Of a DNA stretch of 35,950 nt, positions 7,787 through 15,643 are shown one piece after another. Where the stretch lies: contig SKIF01000136.1 in assembly GCA_007116575.1 (NCBI GenBank), positions 1 through 35,950 on the forward strand, read 5' to 3'. The DNA comes from Paracoccaceae bacterium (GTDB lineage Bacteria > Pseudomonadota > Alphaproteobacteria > Rhodobacterales > Rhodobacteraceae). The translations under genes and the position numbers were made by a program. Positions within the stretch are counted from its first letter, which is position 1; the number at the start of each line of letters is the position of its first letter. The notes beneath the pieces are model-generated. The model was not told the origin of the DNA and searched no databases. It saw nothing but the letters and a program-made list of their open reading frames with translations.

Positions 7787-9097
7787 ATGCCGGACCTGTT
7801 CGATCAAGCCTCGCCCACCGCACCCGAGACGACGCAGCGCCCTCTTGCCGACCGGCTGCGACCGCAATCGCTTGCCGAGGTCATCGGGCAGGACAAGGCA
7901 TTGGGCCCGGATGGCCCGCTGGGCGCGATGCTGGCCGCAGGCACGTTGGCTTCGGTCATCTTCTGGGGGCCGCCCGGCGTGGGCAAGACGACCATTGCGC
8001 GGCTTCTGGCGGATCAGACTGACCTGAGTTTCGTCCAGATCAGCGCCATCTTTACGGGCGTTCCCGATCTGCGAAAGGTGTTCGAACAGGCGAAGCTGCG
8101 CCGCGCGAACGGGCGCGGGACGCTGCTGTTTGTTGATGAAATTCACCGGTTCAACAAATCGCAGCAGGATAGTTTCCTGCCTCATATGGAGGACGGCACC
8201 ATCACATTGGTCGGGGCCACGACTGAAAACCCGTCCTTCGAATTGAACGCCGCGCTGATGTCGCGGGCGCAGGTGATCGTGCTCGAGCGGCTGACACTGG
8301 CGGATCTGGAATTGCTGGCACAGCGCGCTGAACAGGCAATGGGCCGCCCCCTGCCGCTGACTGGCCCCGCGCGCGAGGCGCTTCTGGAAATGGCCGATGG
8401 TGACGGGCGCGCGGCGCTGAACCTGATCGAACAGGTGGCCGTATGGGATGTGAAGGACAAGCTTGACGCAGAGGCGCTTGGCACCCGCCTGATGCGTCGC
8501 GCGGCGCAATATGACAAATCCGGGGACGCGCATTACAACCTGATCTCGGCGCTGCACAAATCGGTGCGGGGCTCGGACCCGGATGCCGCGCTCTACTGGT
8601 TTGCCCGCATGATCGAAGGCGGCGAGGACCCGCGCTATCTGGCGCGGCGGCTGACACGGATGGCGGTCGAGGATATCGGCCTTGCCGACCCGCAGGCGCA
8701 GGCAGTCTGTCTGGAAGCCTGGCAGGCCTATGAGCGGATGGGCTCGCCCGAGGGTGATCTGGCGCTGGCGCAGGCAGTGGTCTACCTGGCACTCGCACCG
8801 AAATCGAATGCGGTCTATGTCGCCTGGAAAGCGGCGTTGCGCATGGCAAAGGAAACCGGCTCGAAGCCACCGCCCAAACATATCCTGAACGCGCCGACGA
8901 AATTGATGAAGGATCAGGGCTATGGGGCGGACTATGCCTATGACCATGACGCCGAGGACGGGTTTTCGGGGCAGAACTATTTTCCCGAGGGCGTGAAACG
9001 GCCCGTTCTCTATCAGCCTCTCGAACGTGGCTTCGAGCGAGAACTGGCCAAGCGCGTGGCCTATTTCGCGAAACTGCGTGCGCGGCGGGACGAATGA
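7787..9097 (+). CDS. rarA: Replication-associated recombination protein A (AAA+ ATPase)
   Basis: RarA (MgsA; related to eukaryotic WRNIP1) acts at stalled or gapped replication forks. The 436-residue protein opens with a motif resembling the clamp-interaction LFD type (PDLFDQ), then the family block LADRLRPQSLAEVIGQDK. Walker A is GPPGVGKTT (61-69), Walker B LLFVDEIHRF with Asp117/Glu118, and sensor 1 is GATTENPSFEL. The C-terminal oligomerisation region contains EDPRYLARRLTRMAVEDIGL and NAPTKLMKDQGYGADYAYDH. Length is normal. It follows the protease by 38 nt and is probably cotranscribed. Confidence 0.95.
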   Translation: MPDLFDQASPTAPETTQRPLADRLRPQSLAEVIGQDKALGPDGPLGAMLAAGTLASVIFWGPPGVGKTTIARLLADQTDLSFVQISAIFTGVPDLRKVFEQAKLRRANGRGTLLFVDEIHRFNKSQQDSFLPHMEDGTITLVGATTENPSFELNAALMSRAQVIVLERLTLADLELLAQRAEQAMGRPLPLTGPAREALLEMADGDGRAALNLIEQVAVWDVKDKLDAEALGTRLMRRAAQYDKSGDAHYNLISALHKSVRGSDPDAALYWFARMIEGGEDPRYLARRLTRMAVEDIGLADPQAQAVCLEAWQAYERMGSPEGDLALAQAVVYLALAPKSNAVYVAWKAALRMAKETGSKPPPKHILNAPTKLMKDQGYGADYAYDHDAEDGFSGQNYFPEGVKRPVLYQPLERGFERELAKRVAYFAKLRARRDE

Positions 9098-9219
9098 AAG
9101 ACCAAAGGCGGCCGTGTCCGCTGTGCGGCCACGGTTCTGCTATAGCGCTACCCGCGCGCTCTGTGGGGAGCGGGGAACTGAGTATTTCTGGCAAGAAAAT
9201 GAAGGCTGGGCTTGCTTGA
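9094..9219 (+). CDS. Possible 41-residue small protein with CPLC motif
   Basis: An ATG at 9094 overlaps the rarA stop as ATGA and opens a 41-codon frame ending at TGA 9217-9219. The product begins MKDQRRPCPLCGHGSA and has one CxxC pair that could bind metal only if dimeric or incomplete. Against it: codons AGG, ATA and CTA are rare in the surrounding genes, no family is recognised, and most of this 174-nt gap could simply be spacer. It is listed because the start overlap mirrors ten other gene pairs in the window. Confidence 0.18.
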   Translation: MKDQRRPCPLCGHGSAIALPARSVGSGELSISGKKMKAGLA

Positions 9220-9271
9220 CATGCGGTGCGGCACGGGGAATGGAGGGGCGCGGCAAGGAAAAGGGCGCGGT

Positions 9272-10306
9272 ATGGCGGGTGTACAGATACGGCAGGTGGG
9301 CGCGGATGAGGGCGAGCAGCGGCTGGACCGCTGGCTCAAGCGCCTCTTTCCGCAGATCACGCAAGGGCTGATCGAAAAAGCCTGCCGCAAGGGCGAGATT
9401 CGGGTGGATGGGGGGCGCGTGCAGGCTTCGACGCGGGTGCAGGCCGGTCAGAGTGTGCGCATTCCGCCGCTGCCTGACGCAGATGCTGCGCCGGTCGCGC
9501 GCAAGCCGCGTGTGGCACAGAGCGATGCCGAAATGATCCGCGCCGCCGTGATCTGGAAGGACCAGCACATCATAGCTTTGAACAAGCCGCCTGGCCTGCC
9601 TAGTCAAGGTGGCAGCGGGCAGGGTGCGCGGCATGTGGACGGGCTGAGCGAGGCCCTGAGTTTCGGATACAAGGAGCGCCCGGTTCTGGTGCACAGGCTG
9701 GACAAGGATACCTCGGGCGTTCTGCTGCTGGCGCGAACCACGCGGGTTGCGCGACGGCTGGCCGAGGCGTTTCGTGAGCGCAGCGCGCGCAAGATCTACT
9801 GGGCTCTGGTCGCCGGGGTGCCAAGCCCGGCGATGGGCACGATCCGCTATGGGTTGGTGAAGGCCGGAGGGCGAGGGGCCGGAGAGAAGATGCGCTGCAT
9901 CCACCCCGGCGAGGTCGAGCAGGTCGAGGGTGCGAAACGGGCGACCACGGATTACGCCGTGCTCGAGCGGCTGGGAGCGCGTGCCTCCTGGGTGGCGCTT
10001 TCGCCCATCACGGGCCGGACGCATCAATTGCGCGCGCATATGGCCGAGATCGGTCATCCGATCATCGGGGACGGAAAATACGGCGGTGCGGCGCAGGAAA
10101 ACCTTGGCGATGGCTGGGGTGCTGGGATCGGGGGCGAGGTGAGTCGCAAGTTGCATCTGCACGCGCGTGGCCTGCGGCTGGTGCATCCGGTCACGGGCGC
10201 GCTTCTGGACCTGACCGCACCCTTGCCCGAACATATGGCGCGCACATGGGCGCTGTTCGGCTGGCGCGAGGCTGACAGTCCCGGTGATCCGTTCGAGGAT
10301 GCGTGA
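9272..10306 (+). CDS. rluC: Ribosomal large subunit pseudouridine synthase, RluC/RluD family
   Basis: The 344-residue enzyme isomerises specific uridines of 23S rRNA to pseudouridine. An N-terminal S4 RNA-binding domain spans about 16-75 (QRLDRWLKRLFPQITQGLIE). The catalytic domain has motif II VHRLDKDTSGVLLLAR with catalytic Asp144, and the later LSPITGRTHQLRAHMAEIGH and GDGKYGG. ATG 9272 gives the usual N-terminus; an in-frame upstream start at 9212 would add a non-homologous stretch. Family RluA subtype RluC is most likely from the S4 domain and alphaproteobacterial resemblance, but RluD-type specificity is not excluded. The stop overlaps the next start. Confidence 0.9.
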   Translation: MAGVQIRQVGADEGEQRLDRWLKRLFPQITQGLIEKACRKGEIRVDGGRVQASTRVQAGQSVRIPPLPDADAAPVARKPRVAQSDAEMIRAAVIWKDQHIIALNKPPGLPSQGGSGQGARHVDGLSEALSFGYKERPVLVHRLDKDTSGVLLLARTTRVARRLAEAFRERSARKIYWALVAGVPSPAMGTIRYGLVKAGGRGAGEKMRCIHPGEVEQVEGAKRATTDYAVLERLGARASWVALSPITGRTHQLRAHMAEIGHPIIGDGKYGGAAQENLGDGWGAGIGGEVSRKLHLHARGLRLVHPVTGALLDLTAPLPEHMARTWALFGWREADSPGDPFEDA

Positions 10307-10968
10307 TGCGCCTGCGGATGGTAGTCTTTGACGTTGACGGCACGCTGATCGACAGCCAGCACCATATATGTGCTGCGATGGATCAGGCCTTTGGCGAGAT
10401 GGGGCTGGTGGCCCCGGCGCGGGTTGATGTCCTCGGGATTGTTGGTCTGTCACTGCCGCAAGCCATGGCGCGGCTGGCACCCGGCCTGCCGCTGGCAGAT
10501 CTTGATGAACTGGTTGCACGCTACAAGAGGGCCTTCGCGAGCCTGCGGGCCGATATGCTCTCGCCGCTCTATCCCGGTGCCCGCGCCATGCTTGATGCGC
10601 TGGCCGCCATGCCCGAAATGCTGCTGGGCATCGCGACCGGGAAATCGCGACGGGGGCTCGCCCATATCCTCGCCGCGCATGATCTTGCGCGCTATTTCGT
10701 GACCGTGCAGGTGGCCGATGACCATCCGTCCAAGCCGCACCCCTCGATGATCCATGCGTGCTTGCGCGAAACCGGCGTGGCGGCGGGCGATACGGTCATG
10801 CTGGGCGATACGAGCCATGACATGGAGATGGCGCGCGCGGCCGGGGTGCACCGGCTTGGTGTGAGCTGGGGCTATCACCGGCCCGAGGCGCTGGATGCGC
10901 CGGTAATCTCTGAATTTGCGGCGCTAGCTGGCGCGTTGCAGGCAATCTGGACCGGGGCGAGAATATGA
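10306..10968 (+). CDS. HAD-superfamily phosphatase (phosphoglycolate phosphatase-like)
   Basis: The 220-residue protein is a HAD subfamily IA hydrolase. Motif I is FDVDGTLIDS with nucleophile Asp9 and Asp11, motif II the Thr in GIATGKS, motif III the Lys of PSKPHPSM and motif IV MLGDTSHDMEMARAAG. A helical cap lies between motifs I and II. Substrate is unknown; Gph/PpaX-type phosphoester hydrolysis is likely. Either GTG 10303 or ATG 10306 could start it; ATG 10306 overlaps the last base of the rluC stop and is chosen. It overlaps the ATP12 gene by ATGA, forming an rluC-HAD-ATP12 unit. Confidence 0.88.
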   Translation: MRLRMVVFDVDGTLIDSQHHICAAMDQAFGEMGLVAPARVDVLGIVGLSLPQAMARLAPGLPLADLDELVARYKRAFASLRADMLSPLYPGARAMLDALAAMPEMLLGIATGKSRRGLAHILAAHDLARYFVTVQVADDHPSKPHPSMIHACLRETGVAAGDTVMLGDTSHDMEMARAAGVHRLGVSWGYHRPEALDAPVISEFAALAGALQAIWTGARI

Positions 10969-11675
10969 GCGGCTGGACGAAGAAGCGTTTCTGGAAAGAG
11001 GTGGCGGTCTGCCCATGCGCAGCGGGGTACACGGTCACGCTTGACGGGCGAGGGTTGCGTACCCCGGCGAAGGCCGAGCTTGTCGTGCCGACCGAGGCGC
11101 TGGCCACCCTGCTGGCCGAAGAGTGGCGCGCGCAGGGTGAGGTGGTCGCACCCGAGACCATGCCCGCCACCCGCGCGGCCAATGCCGCCATCGACAAGGT
11201 GCGCGGGCAGAGAGAAGAAGTGACCGAACTGCTTGCCGCCTATGGGGACAGTGATCTGGTCTGCTACAGGGCCGCCGCACCGGAAGAACTGATCGCGCGC
11301 GAGGCGCGTGCCTGGGACCCGCTTCTGGACTGGGCAGCGCATCGCTACGGTTGCCGGCCGCTGACGCGCTCGGGCGTGATTCATGCGCCGCAGCCTAAGC
11401 GCTTGCTGGACAATCTGCATGCAGATGTTTCACGGCTGGACGCGTTCGAGCTGACGGCCTTTCATGATCTGGTGGCGATGTCGGGCTCGCTGATCATCGC
11501 GCTGGCGGTGCTGGATCGATACGCGGAACCTGACGCGTTGTGGCAGGCCTCGCGCATCGATGAGGACTGGCAGATTGAGCAATGGGGTGAGGATGAGGAT
11601 GCTGCGGCCCTGACGGCCGGGCGGCGCACGGCCTTCCTGAACGCGGCCCGATTCTACTTCGCCCTTCAGGCGTGA
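10965..11675 (+). CDS. ATP12-family chaperone for F1-ATPase assembly
   Basis: The 236-residue protein belongs to the ATP12 family, whose mitochondrial member chaperones the F1 alpha subunit; alphaproteobacteria carry homologues. Seen are the N-terminal KKRFWKEVAVCPCAAGYTVT, LDGRGLRTPAKAELVVPTEA, then EWRAQGEVVAPETMPATRAA and the C-terminal IDEDWQIEQWGEDEDAAALT. The start overlaps the HAD stop (ATGA, 10965-10968), indicating coupling. A role in bacterial F1 assembly is inferred from the mitochondrial protein. It is followed by a 279-nt gap leading to pstS. Confidence 0.9.
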   Translation: MSGWTKKRFWKEVAVCPCAAGYTVTLDGRGLRTPAKAELVVPTEALATLLAEEWRAQGEVVAPETMPATRAANAAIDKVRGQREEVTELLAAYGDSDLVCYRAAAPEELIAREARAWDPLLDWAAHRYGCRPLTRSGVIHAPQPKRLLDNLHADVSRLDAFELTAFHDLVAMSGSLIIALAVLDRYAEPDALWQASRIDEDWQIEQWGEDEDAAALTAGRRTAFLNAARFYFALQA

Positions 11676-11872
11676 GCCAGCGCAAGGACAGGTTGAACAC
11701 CTCACCCGCGTCCGGGCATGCATTTTCTGCCGCGCATTGCGGCACCTTACGTGGTCACGAGATGTCCGAGGTTGAACAGGCAGGGTACCGGTTGCCTTTC
11801 TGCCCCTGTGTCAGGCGATGCCGGTTAGCCGTCACGCCCAAAATCTTCGCCTCCCCGCGGGAATCACCCAAT

Positions 11873-11906
11873 CTGTCATATTGCCGTTACATCCGCTGCC
11901 TACTCA
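11873..11906 (+). promoter_or_regulatory. Pho box and -10 upstream of pstS
   Basis: CTGTCATATTGCCGTTAC (11873-11890) contains two 7-nt half sites spaced 11 nt apart, CTGTCAT (exact E. coli Pho-box half) and CCGTTAC (five of seven). A weak -10, TACTCA (11901-11906), starts 10 nt downstream, the spacing expected when PhoB replaces the -35 box. The downstream genes include pstS and phoB themselves, so autoregulation by PhoB is expected. The rest of the 279-nt gap (11676-11872) shows only a weak GCCGC/GCGGC hairpin and a repeated 10-mer. Confidence 0.75.
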
Positions 11907-11954
11907 GCCCGTGTTGAAACCGCCCATCCGGGGCATAGAACACAGGAGCGTTTC

Positions 11955-12920
11955 ATGCGCACATCCCTCACTCTTTCGCTGTCTGCTTCCGCGCTGGCCC
12001 TGTCGGTCGGTATCGCACAGGCTGACTCGGTCGACCCCAACCTGCCGGTCTATGAGGCCGCGTCGGGCGTGTCGGGCAACCTGACCTCGATCGGGTCGGA
12101 CACGCTCAACAACCTGATGACCCTGTGGTCGGAAGGCTTCCGCAGCTTCTACCCGAACGTCAACGTCCAGATTCAGGGCGCTGGCTCGGGCACTGCTCCG
12201 CCCGCTCTGATCGAGGGCACAGCTCAGTTCGGCCCGATGTCGCGCGCGATGCGTGGCTCGGAAATCGAAGAATTCGAAGCCCGTTACGGCTATGCGCCGC
12301 TGGCGATGCGTGGTGCGATTGACGGGATCGGTGTGTTCGTGCACCGCGACAACCCTGTCACCTGCATCTCGATGCAGGAAGTGGACGCAATCTTCTCGTC
12401 CACCCGCAATGGCGGCGCTGACGAGGCGATCACCACCTGGGGCCAACTGGGCGCTGAAGGCGAATGGGCCGACCGTCCGATCGCTGCCTATGGTCGTAAC
12501 TCGGCTTCGGGCACCTTCGGCTTCTTCCGCGATGTGGCCCTGTTCGGCGGCGACTTCAGCCCCGAAGTGCGCGAACAGCCCGGTTCCTCGACCGTGATTC
12601 AGGGTGTTGCTGCTGACCTCGGCGGCATCGGCTACTCGGGCGTTGGCTATGGCACGGCTGACGTGCGCGCGCTGGAAATCCGCGGCGAAGACGGCACCTG
12701 CTACTCGACCGATGACGCGCCGTCGGGTCTGTACCCGATTGCCCGCTTCCTGTTCGTCTACATGAACGTGGACCCGAACGCTGAACTGGAGCCGCTGCGC
12801 GCTGAATTCGTGCGCTATGTCTACAGCCAGCAGGGCCAGGAAGACGCAGTCCGCGCAGGCTTCTTCCCTGTGACCGCGACAATCGCTGACATGGACCTCG
12901 AGGCTTTCGGCCTGAACTAA
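11955..12920 (+). CDS. pstS: Phosphate ABC transporter, periplasmic phosphate-binding protein
   Basis: PstS captures inorganic phosphate in the periplasm for PstCAB. The 321-residue precursor has a signal peptide with probable cleavage after Ala23 (SVGIAQA then DSVDP). The binding fold begins LTSIGSDTLNNLMTLW; GAGSGTAPPALIEGTAQFGP and the YGRNSASGTFGFFRD block supply the phosphate-contacting loops. AGGAG (11945-11949 region) precedes ATG 11955. The protein resembles the alphaproteobacterial/Pseudomonas-type PstS that partners the extended PstC and PstA found next to it. Its own Pho box and a strong stem-loop after the stop suggest it is made in excess over the permease. Confidence 0.95.
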   Translation: MRTSLTLSLSASALALSVGIAQADSVDPNLPVYEAASGVSGNLTSIGSDTLNNLMTLWSEGFRSFYPNVNVQIQGAGSGTAPPALIEGTAQFGPMSRAMRGSEIEEFEARYGYAPLAMRGAIDGIGVFVHRDNPVTCISMQEVDAIFSSTRNGGADEAITTWGQLGAEGEWADRPIAAYGRNSASGTFGFFRDVALFGGDFSPEVREQPGSSTVIQGVAADLGGIGYSGVGYGTADVRALEIRGEDGTCYSTDDAPSGLYPIARFLFVYMNVDPNAELEPLRAEFVRYVYSQQGQEDAVRAGFFPVTATIADMDLEAFGLN

Positions 12921-12937
12921 GGCCGGACCGGAACGTC

Positions 12938-12979
12938 GGGCGGGGCGGCTTGTGCTGCTCCGCCCTCATCAGATTTTTT
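12938..12979 (+). terminator. Stem-loop between pstS and pstC (possible attenuator)
   Basis: GGGCGGGGCGGC (12938-12949) pairs with GCTGCTCCGCCC (12954-12965) over 12 bp with two G-U pairs and loop TTGT. A TTTTTT run (12974-12979) begins 9 nt after the stem, farther than in a standard terminator. It may attenuate transcription or protect the pstS mRNA 3' end, giving more PstS than permease. Confidence 0.6.
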
Positions 12980-12997
12980 CATCATGGACAGGACCAG

Positions 12998-15625
12998 ATG
13001 AGCGACTCAGCCGCCAGTTCCGACACACAGGCCCGCGCAGCATCCGCCCGCCAGCGCCGCATGACCACGCGCGCCAGCGTCAAGATCGGCGAGAAGCTTG
13101 CAGGCGGCATCATCACCGTCGGCGGGCTGATGGTCATTGTGGCCGTGCTGGGCATCATGGTGTTTCTGGTCCGCGTTGTCGTCCCGCTGATGGCGTCGGG
13201 CGAATTGCAGGGCAATGTCCGCTACCAGCTTGATACGGGTCAGGATGTGACCTGGATTGTCGGGGATGAATTCCAGACCATCGGGCTGGCGCTGGCTGCC
13301 GAAGGCCGCGTGATCGGCTATCATATCCCCTCTGGGCAGGAAATCCGGCGAGAGCAATGGGATTTCGGAGATGCGACCGTCACCTCGGTTGCAGGGTCGC
13401 TGGGCCGTGACCGGATCGCGCTGGGCTTTGATGACGGGACGGTGCGCTTTGCGACGCTAGGGGTTGATAACACCTCGACCGCGCGGCGCAATCTGCCTTC
13501 CGGGCTGACGACGCTGGATGCCCGCGACCGCGCGCTTGACGGGCGCGTCTTCACCGAAGTGGGAACAGGCGATTTCCGCACGCTGGAGCCTATTATCGAA
13601 CTGGGCGACGGCGAGCAGGTTTCGGATTTTGCCATTACCGCGATTGACTATCGCATCGGCGGGACAAGTGACCGCCCGGTATTTTCGTTTGCGACGCTCG
13701 ATTCGGACAATCAGGTCCGGGTCAGCCGGTCGCGCGTGCAGCTGAACATGATGACCGGCGAAGAAACGACAACCACGACGACCACCGAATTGCCGCCCCT
13801 GGGGCTGGAGCCGGGGGTCACGCCGACGGGCGTGCTGGTGTCGGGCAATGCCGACCGGGTGCTGGTCGCTGCCGATAACGGTTTCGTCTTCCGCTATGAC
13901 CTGCGCGATGCGGACAACCCCGAACTGGCCGAGCGTATCCGCGTGGCCGATGACGGGGTTGGCGTGACCGCGATGACCTTCCTGACTGCCGAGGATGCGC
14001 TGGTCGTGGGCACGGACGCAGGCGATCTGATGGTCTATTTCCGCCTGCAGACCGGCACGCCCGACACGACGGACGGGCGCGAACTGGTGCGTGCGCGCAC
14101 CCATGCGCAGATGCCCGCTGCCATCACCGATATTTCCGAGGCGCAGCGCGGCAAGGAATTTGTGGCCACCGATGCCGAGGGCAATGTCTGGGTCTATCAG
14201 TCCACCGCCGATCAGATCCTGTTCCAGCTCCAGCGTTCGGGGACTGTGACGACCGATTCCATCGCGATGCTGTTCCCGCGCTCGAACGGGGTGATGCTGG
14301 CCTCTCGCGGGGGCGAGGTCGAGGCCTGGAGCTATGACGTACCTCACCCGGAAGTCACCCTCGCCGTGCTGTTCGGACGCATCTGGTATGAGGGCTATTC
14401 CGAACCCGGCTTTACTTGGCAATCCACCGCCGGCACGGACACGGTCGAGCCCAAATACTCGCTGGTGCCGTTGGTCTTCGGCACCTTCAAGGCTGCCTTC
14501 TACGCGATGATCTTCGCAGTGCCGATTGCGCTGATGGCCGCGATCTACACCTCCGAATTCGTGGACAAGCGCGTGCGTGGTACGGTCAAGCCGATGATGG
14601 AGATGATGGAATCGCTGCCCACAGTGGTTCTGGGCTTCATCGCGGCGCTGGTGCTGGCGCCATTGGTCGAGGAATGGATCGGCGCGGTGCTGCTGGGCTT
14701 TTTCGCGCTGCCGATGGGGCTGATGATCGGCGCCTTTGCCTGGCAAACACTACCTGCGCCCGTGGCGCTGAAATACGATGGATTTCCGAAATTCACGCTG
14801 ATGGGTGTGTCCATCGTTCTGACCGCATGGATCGCCTCTCGGCTGGGCGTGACGTTGGAGACCCTGCTGTTCTCGGGCGACTTCAAGCAATGGACCACCG
14901 GGCGCATTGGCACCGGCACGCCCTTTATGTTCCTGATCCTGCTGCCGCTCTGCTATTTCGTGGTCGCCTGGGGGTTTCGCAAGCAGTTCGGGCATCACTA
15001 CCGCGACCTGATCGACAGCATGGACCGTTCGCGCGCGGGAATGATCGATGCTGGGCGCTGGATGGCGCTTCTTGCCGTGGCGATGGGGCTGTCATTGGCT
15101 GTCGCTTCGCTCCTGACGCTGATCGGCTATGACCCGCGCGGCAGCTTCATCGACAGTTATCAACAAAGGAACGCGCTGGTGGTGGGTTTCATTATGGCCT
15201 TTGCGGTGATTCCCAATATTTACACATTGGCCGAGGATGCACTGAACTCGGTGCCGGGGCATCTTCGCGCAGCTTCGTTGGCCTGTGGGGCGACACCATG
15301 GCAGACTGCGCGCTGGGTGGTGCTGCCGACGGCCGCCTCGGGCGTGTTCTCAGCAGTGATGATGGGCATGGGACGTGCGGTGGGCGAGACGATGATCGTC
15401 GTAATGGCTGCGGGCAACACGCCGATCATGGAGTGGAACATCTTTTCGGGACTGCGCACCCTGTCGGCCACCATCGCGATCGAGCTACCCGAGGCCGTAC
15501 GCGACGGGACGAATTACCGCATCCTGTTCCTTGCCGCCCTGACGCTCTTCGTGATGACCTTCATCATCAATACCGGGGCGGAACTGATCCGCCAGCGCTT
15601 TCGCAAGCGCGCCTTCAACCTGTAA
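12998..15625 (+). CDS. pstC: Phosphate ABC transporter permease PstC, extended form
   Basis: PstC is one of the two inner-membrane permease subunits of the phosphate importer. This one is 875 residues, far longer than the 319 of E. coli PstC. A first membrane helix lies near 34-62. A large periplasmic segment (about 65-470) holds repeated beta-propeller-like strands: DRIALGFDDGTVRF (~138), NADRVLVAADNGFVFRYD (~283), EDALVVGTDAGDLMVYF (~331), FVATDAEGNVWVYQ (~386), GVMLASRGGEVEAWSYD (~430); a seven-Thr run separates two of them. The permease domain starts near 488 (VFGTFKAAFYAMIFAVPIAL) and has the ATPase-contact loop HLRAASLACGATPWQTARWV. Extended PstC proteins are known in other proteobacteria. 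ATG 12998 follows an AGGA-type site; upstream TTG in frame is unlikely. Confidence 0.92.
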   Translation: MSDSAASSDTQARAASARQRRMTTRASVKIGEKLAGGIITVGGLMVIVAVLGIMVFLVRVVVPLMASGELQGNVRYQLDTGQDVTWIVGDEFQTIGLALAAEGRVIGYHIPSGQEIRREQWDFGDATVTSVAGSLGRDRIALGFDDGTVRFATLGVDNTSTARRNLPSGLTTLDARDRALDGRVFTEVGTGDFRTLEPIIELGDGEQVSDFAITAIDYRIGGTSDRPVFSFATLDSDNQVRVSRSRVQLNMMTGEETTTTTTTELPPLGLEPGVTPTGVLVSGNADRVLVAADNGFVFRYDLRDADNPELAERIRVADDGVGVTAMTFLTAEDALVVGTDAGDLMVYFRLQTGTPDTTDGRELVRARTHAQMPAAITDISEAQRGKEFVATDAEGNVWVYQSTADQILFQLQRSGTVTTDSIAMLFPRSNGVMLASRGGEVEAWSYDVPHPEVTLAVLFGRIWYEGYSEPGFTWQSTAGTDTVEPKYSLVPLVFGTFKAAFYAMIFAVPIALMAAIYTSEFVDKRVRGTVKPMMEMMESLPTVVLGFIAALVLAPLVEEWIGAVLLGFFALPMGLMIGAFAWQTLPAPVALKYDGFPKFTLMGVSIVLTAWIASRLGVTLETLLFSGDFKQWTTGRIGTGTPFMFLILLPLCYFVVAWGFRKQFGHHYRDLIDSMDRSRAGMIDAGRWMALLAVAMGLSLAVASLLTLIGYDPRGSFIDSYQQRNALVVGFIMAFAVIPNIYTLAEDALNSVPGHLRAASLACGATPWQTARWVVLPTAASGVFSAVMMGMGRAVGETMIVVMAAGNTPIMEWNIFSGLRTLSATIAIELPEAVRDGTNYRILFLAALTLFVMTFIINTGAELIRQRFRKRAFNL

Positions 15626-15643
15626 TCGCGGGACTTGATCGAT

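Noticed and set aside
7382-8947. 521-codon minus-strand open frame
   Set aside because: It is antisense to the protease and rarA, both with clear family motifs; the product is rich in Arg/His/Gln with no motif. Typical GC-driven shadow.
9140-10519. 459-codon minus-strand open frame
   Set aside because: Antisense to rluC and the HAD gene; no recognisable domain.
11672-11917. 81-codon plus-strand frame in the ATP12-pstS gap
   Set aside because: Starts with GTG overlapping ATP12 and runs through the Pho box; composition not gene-like.
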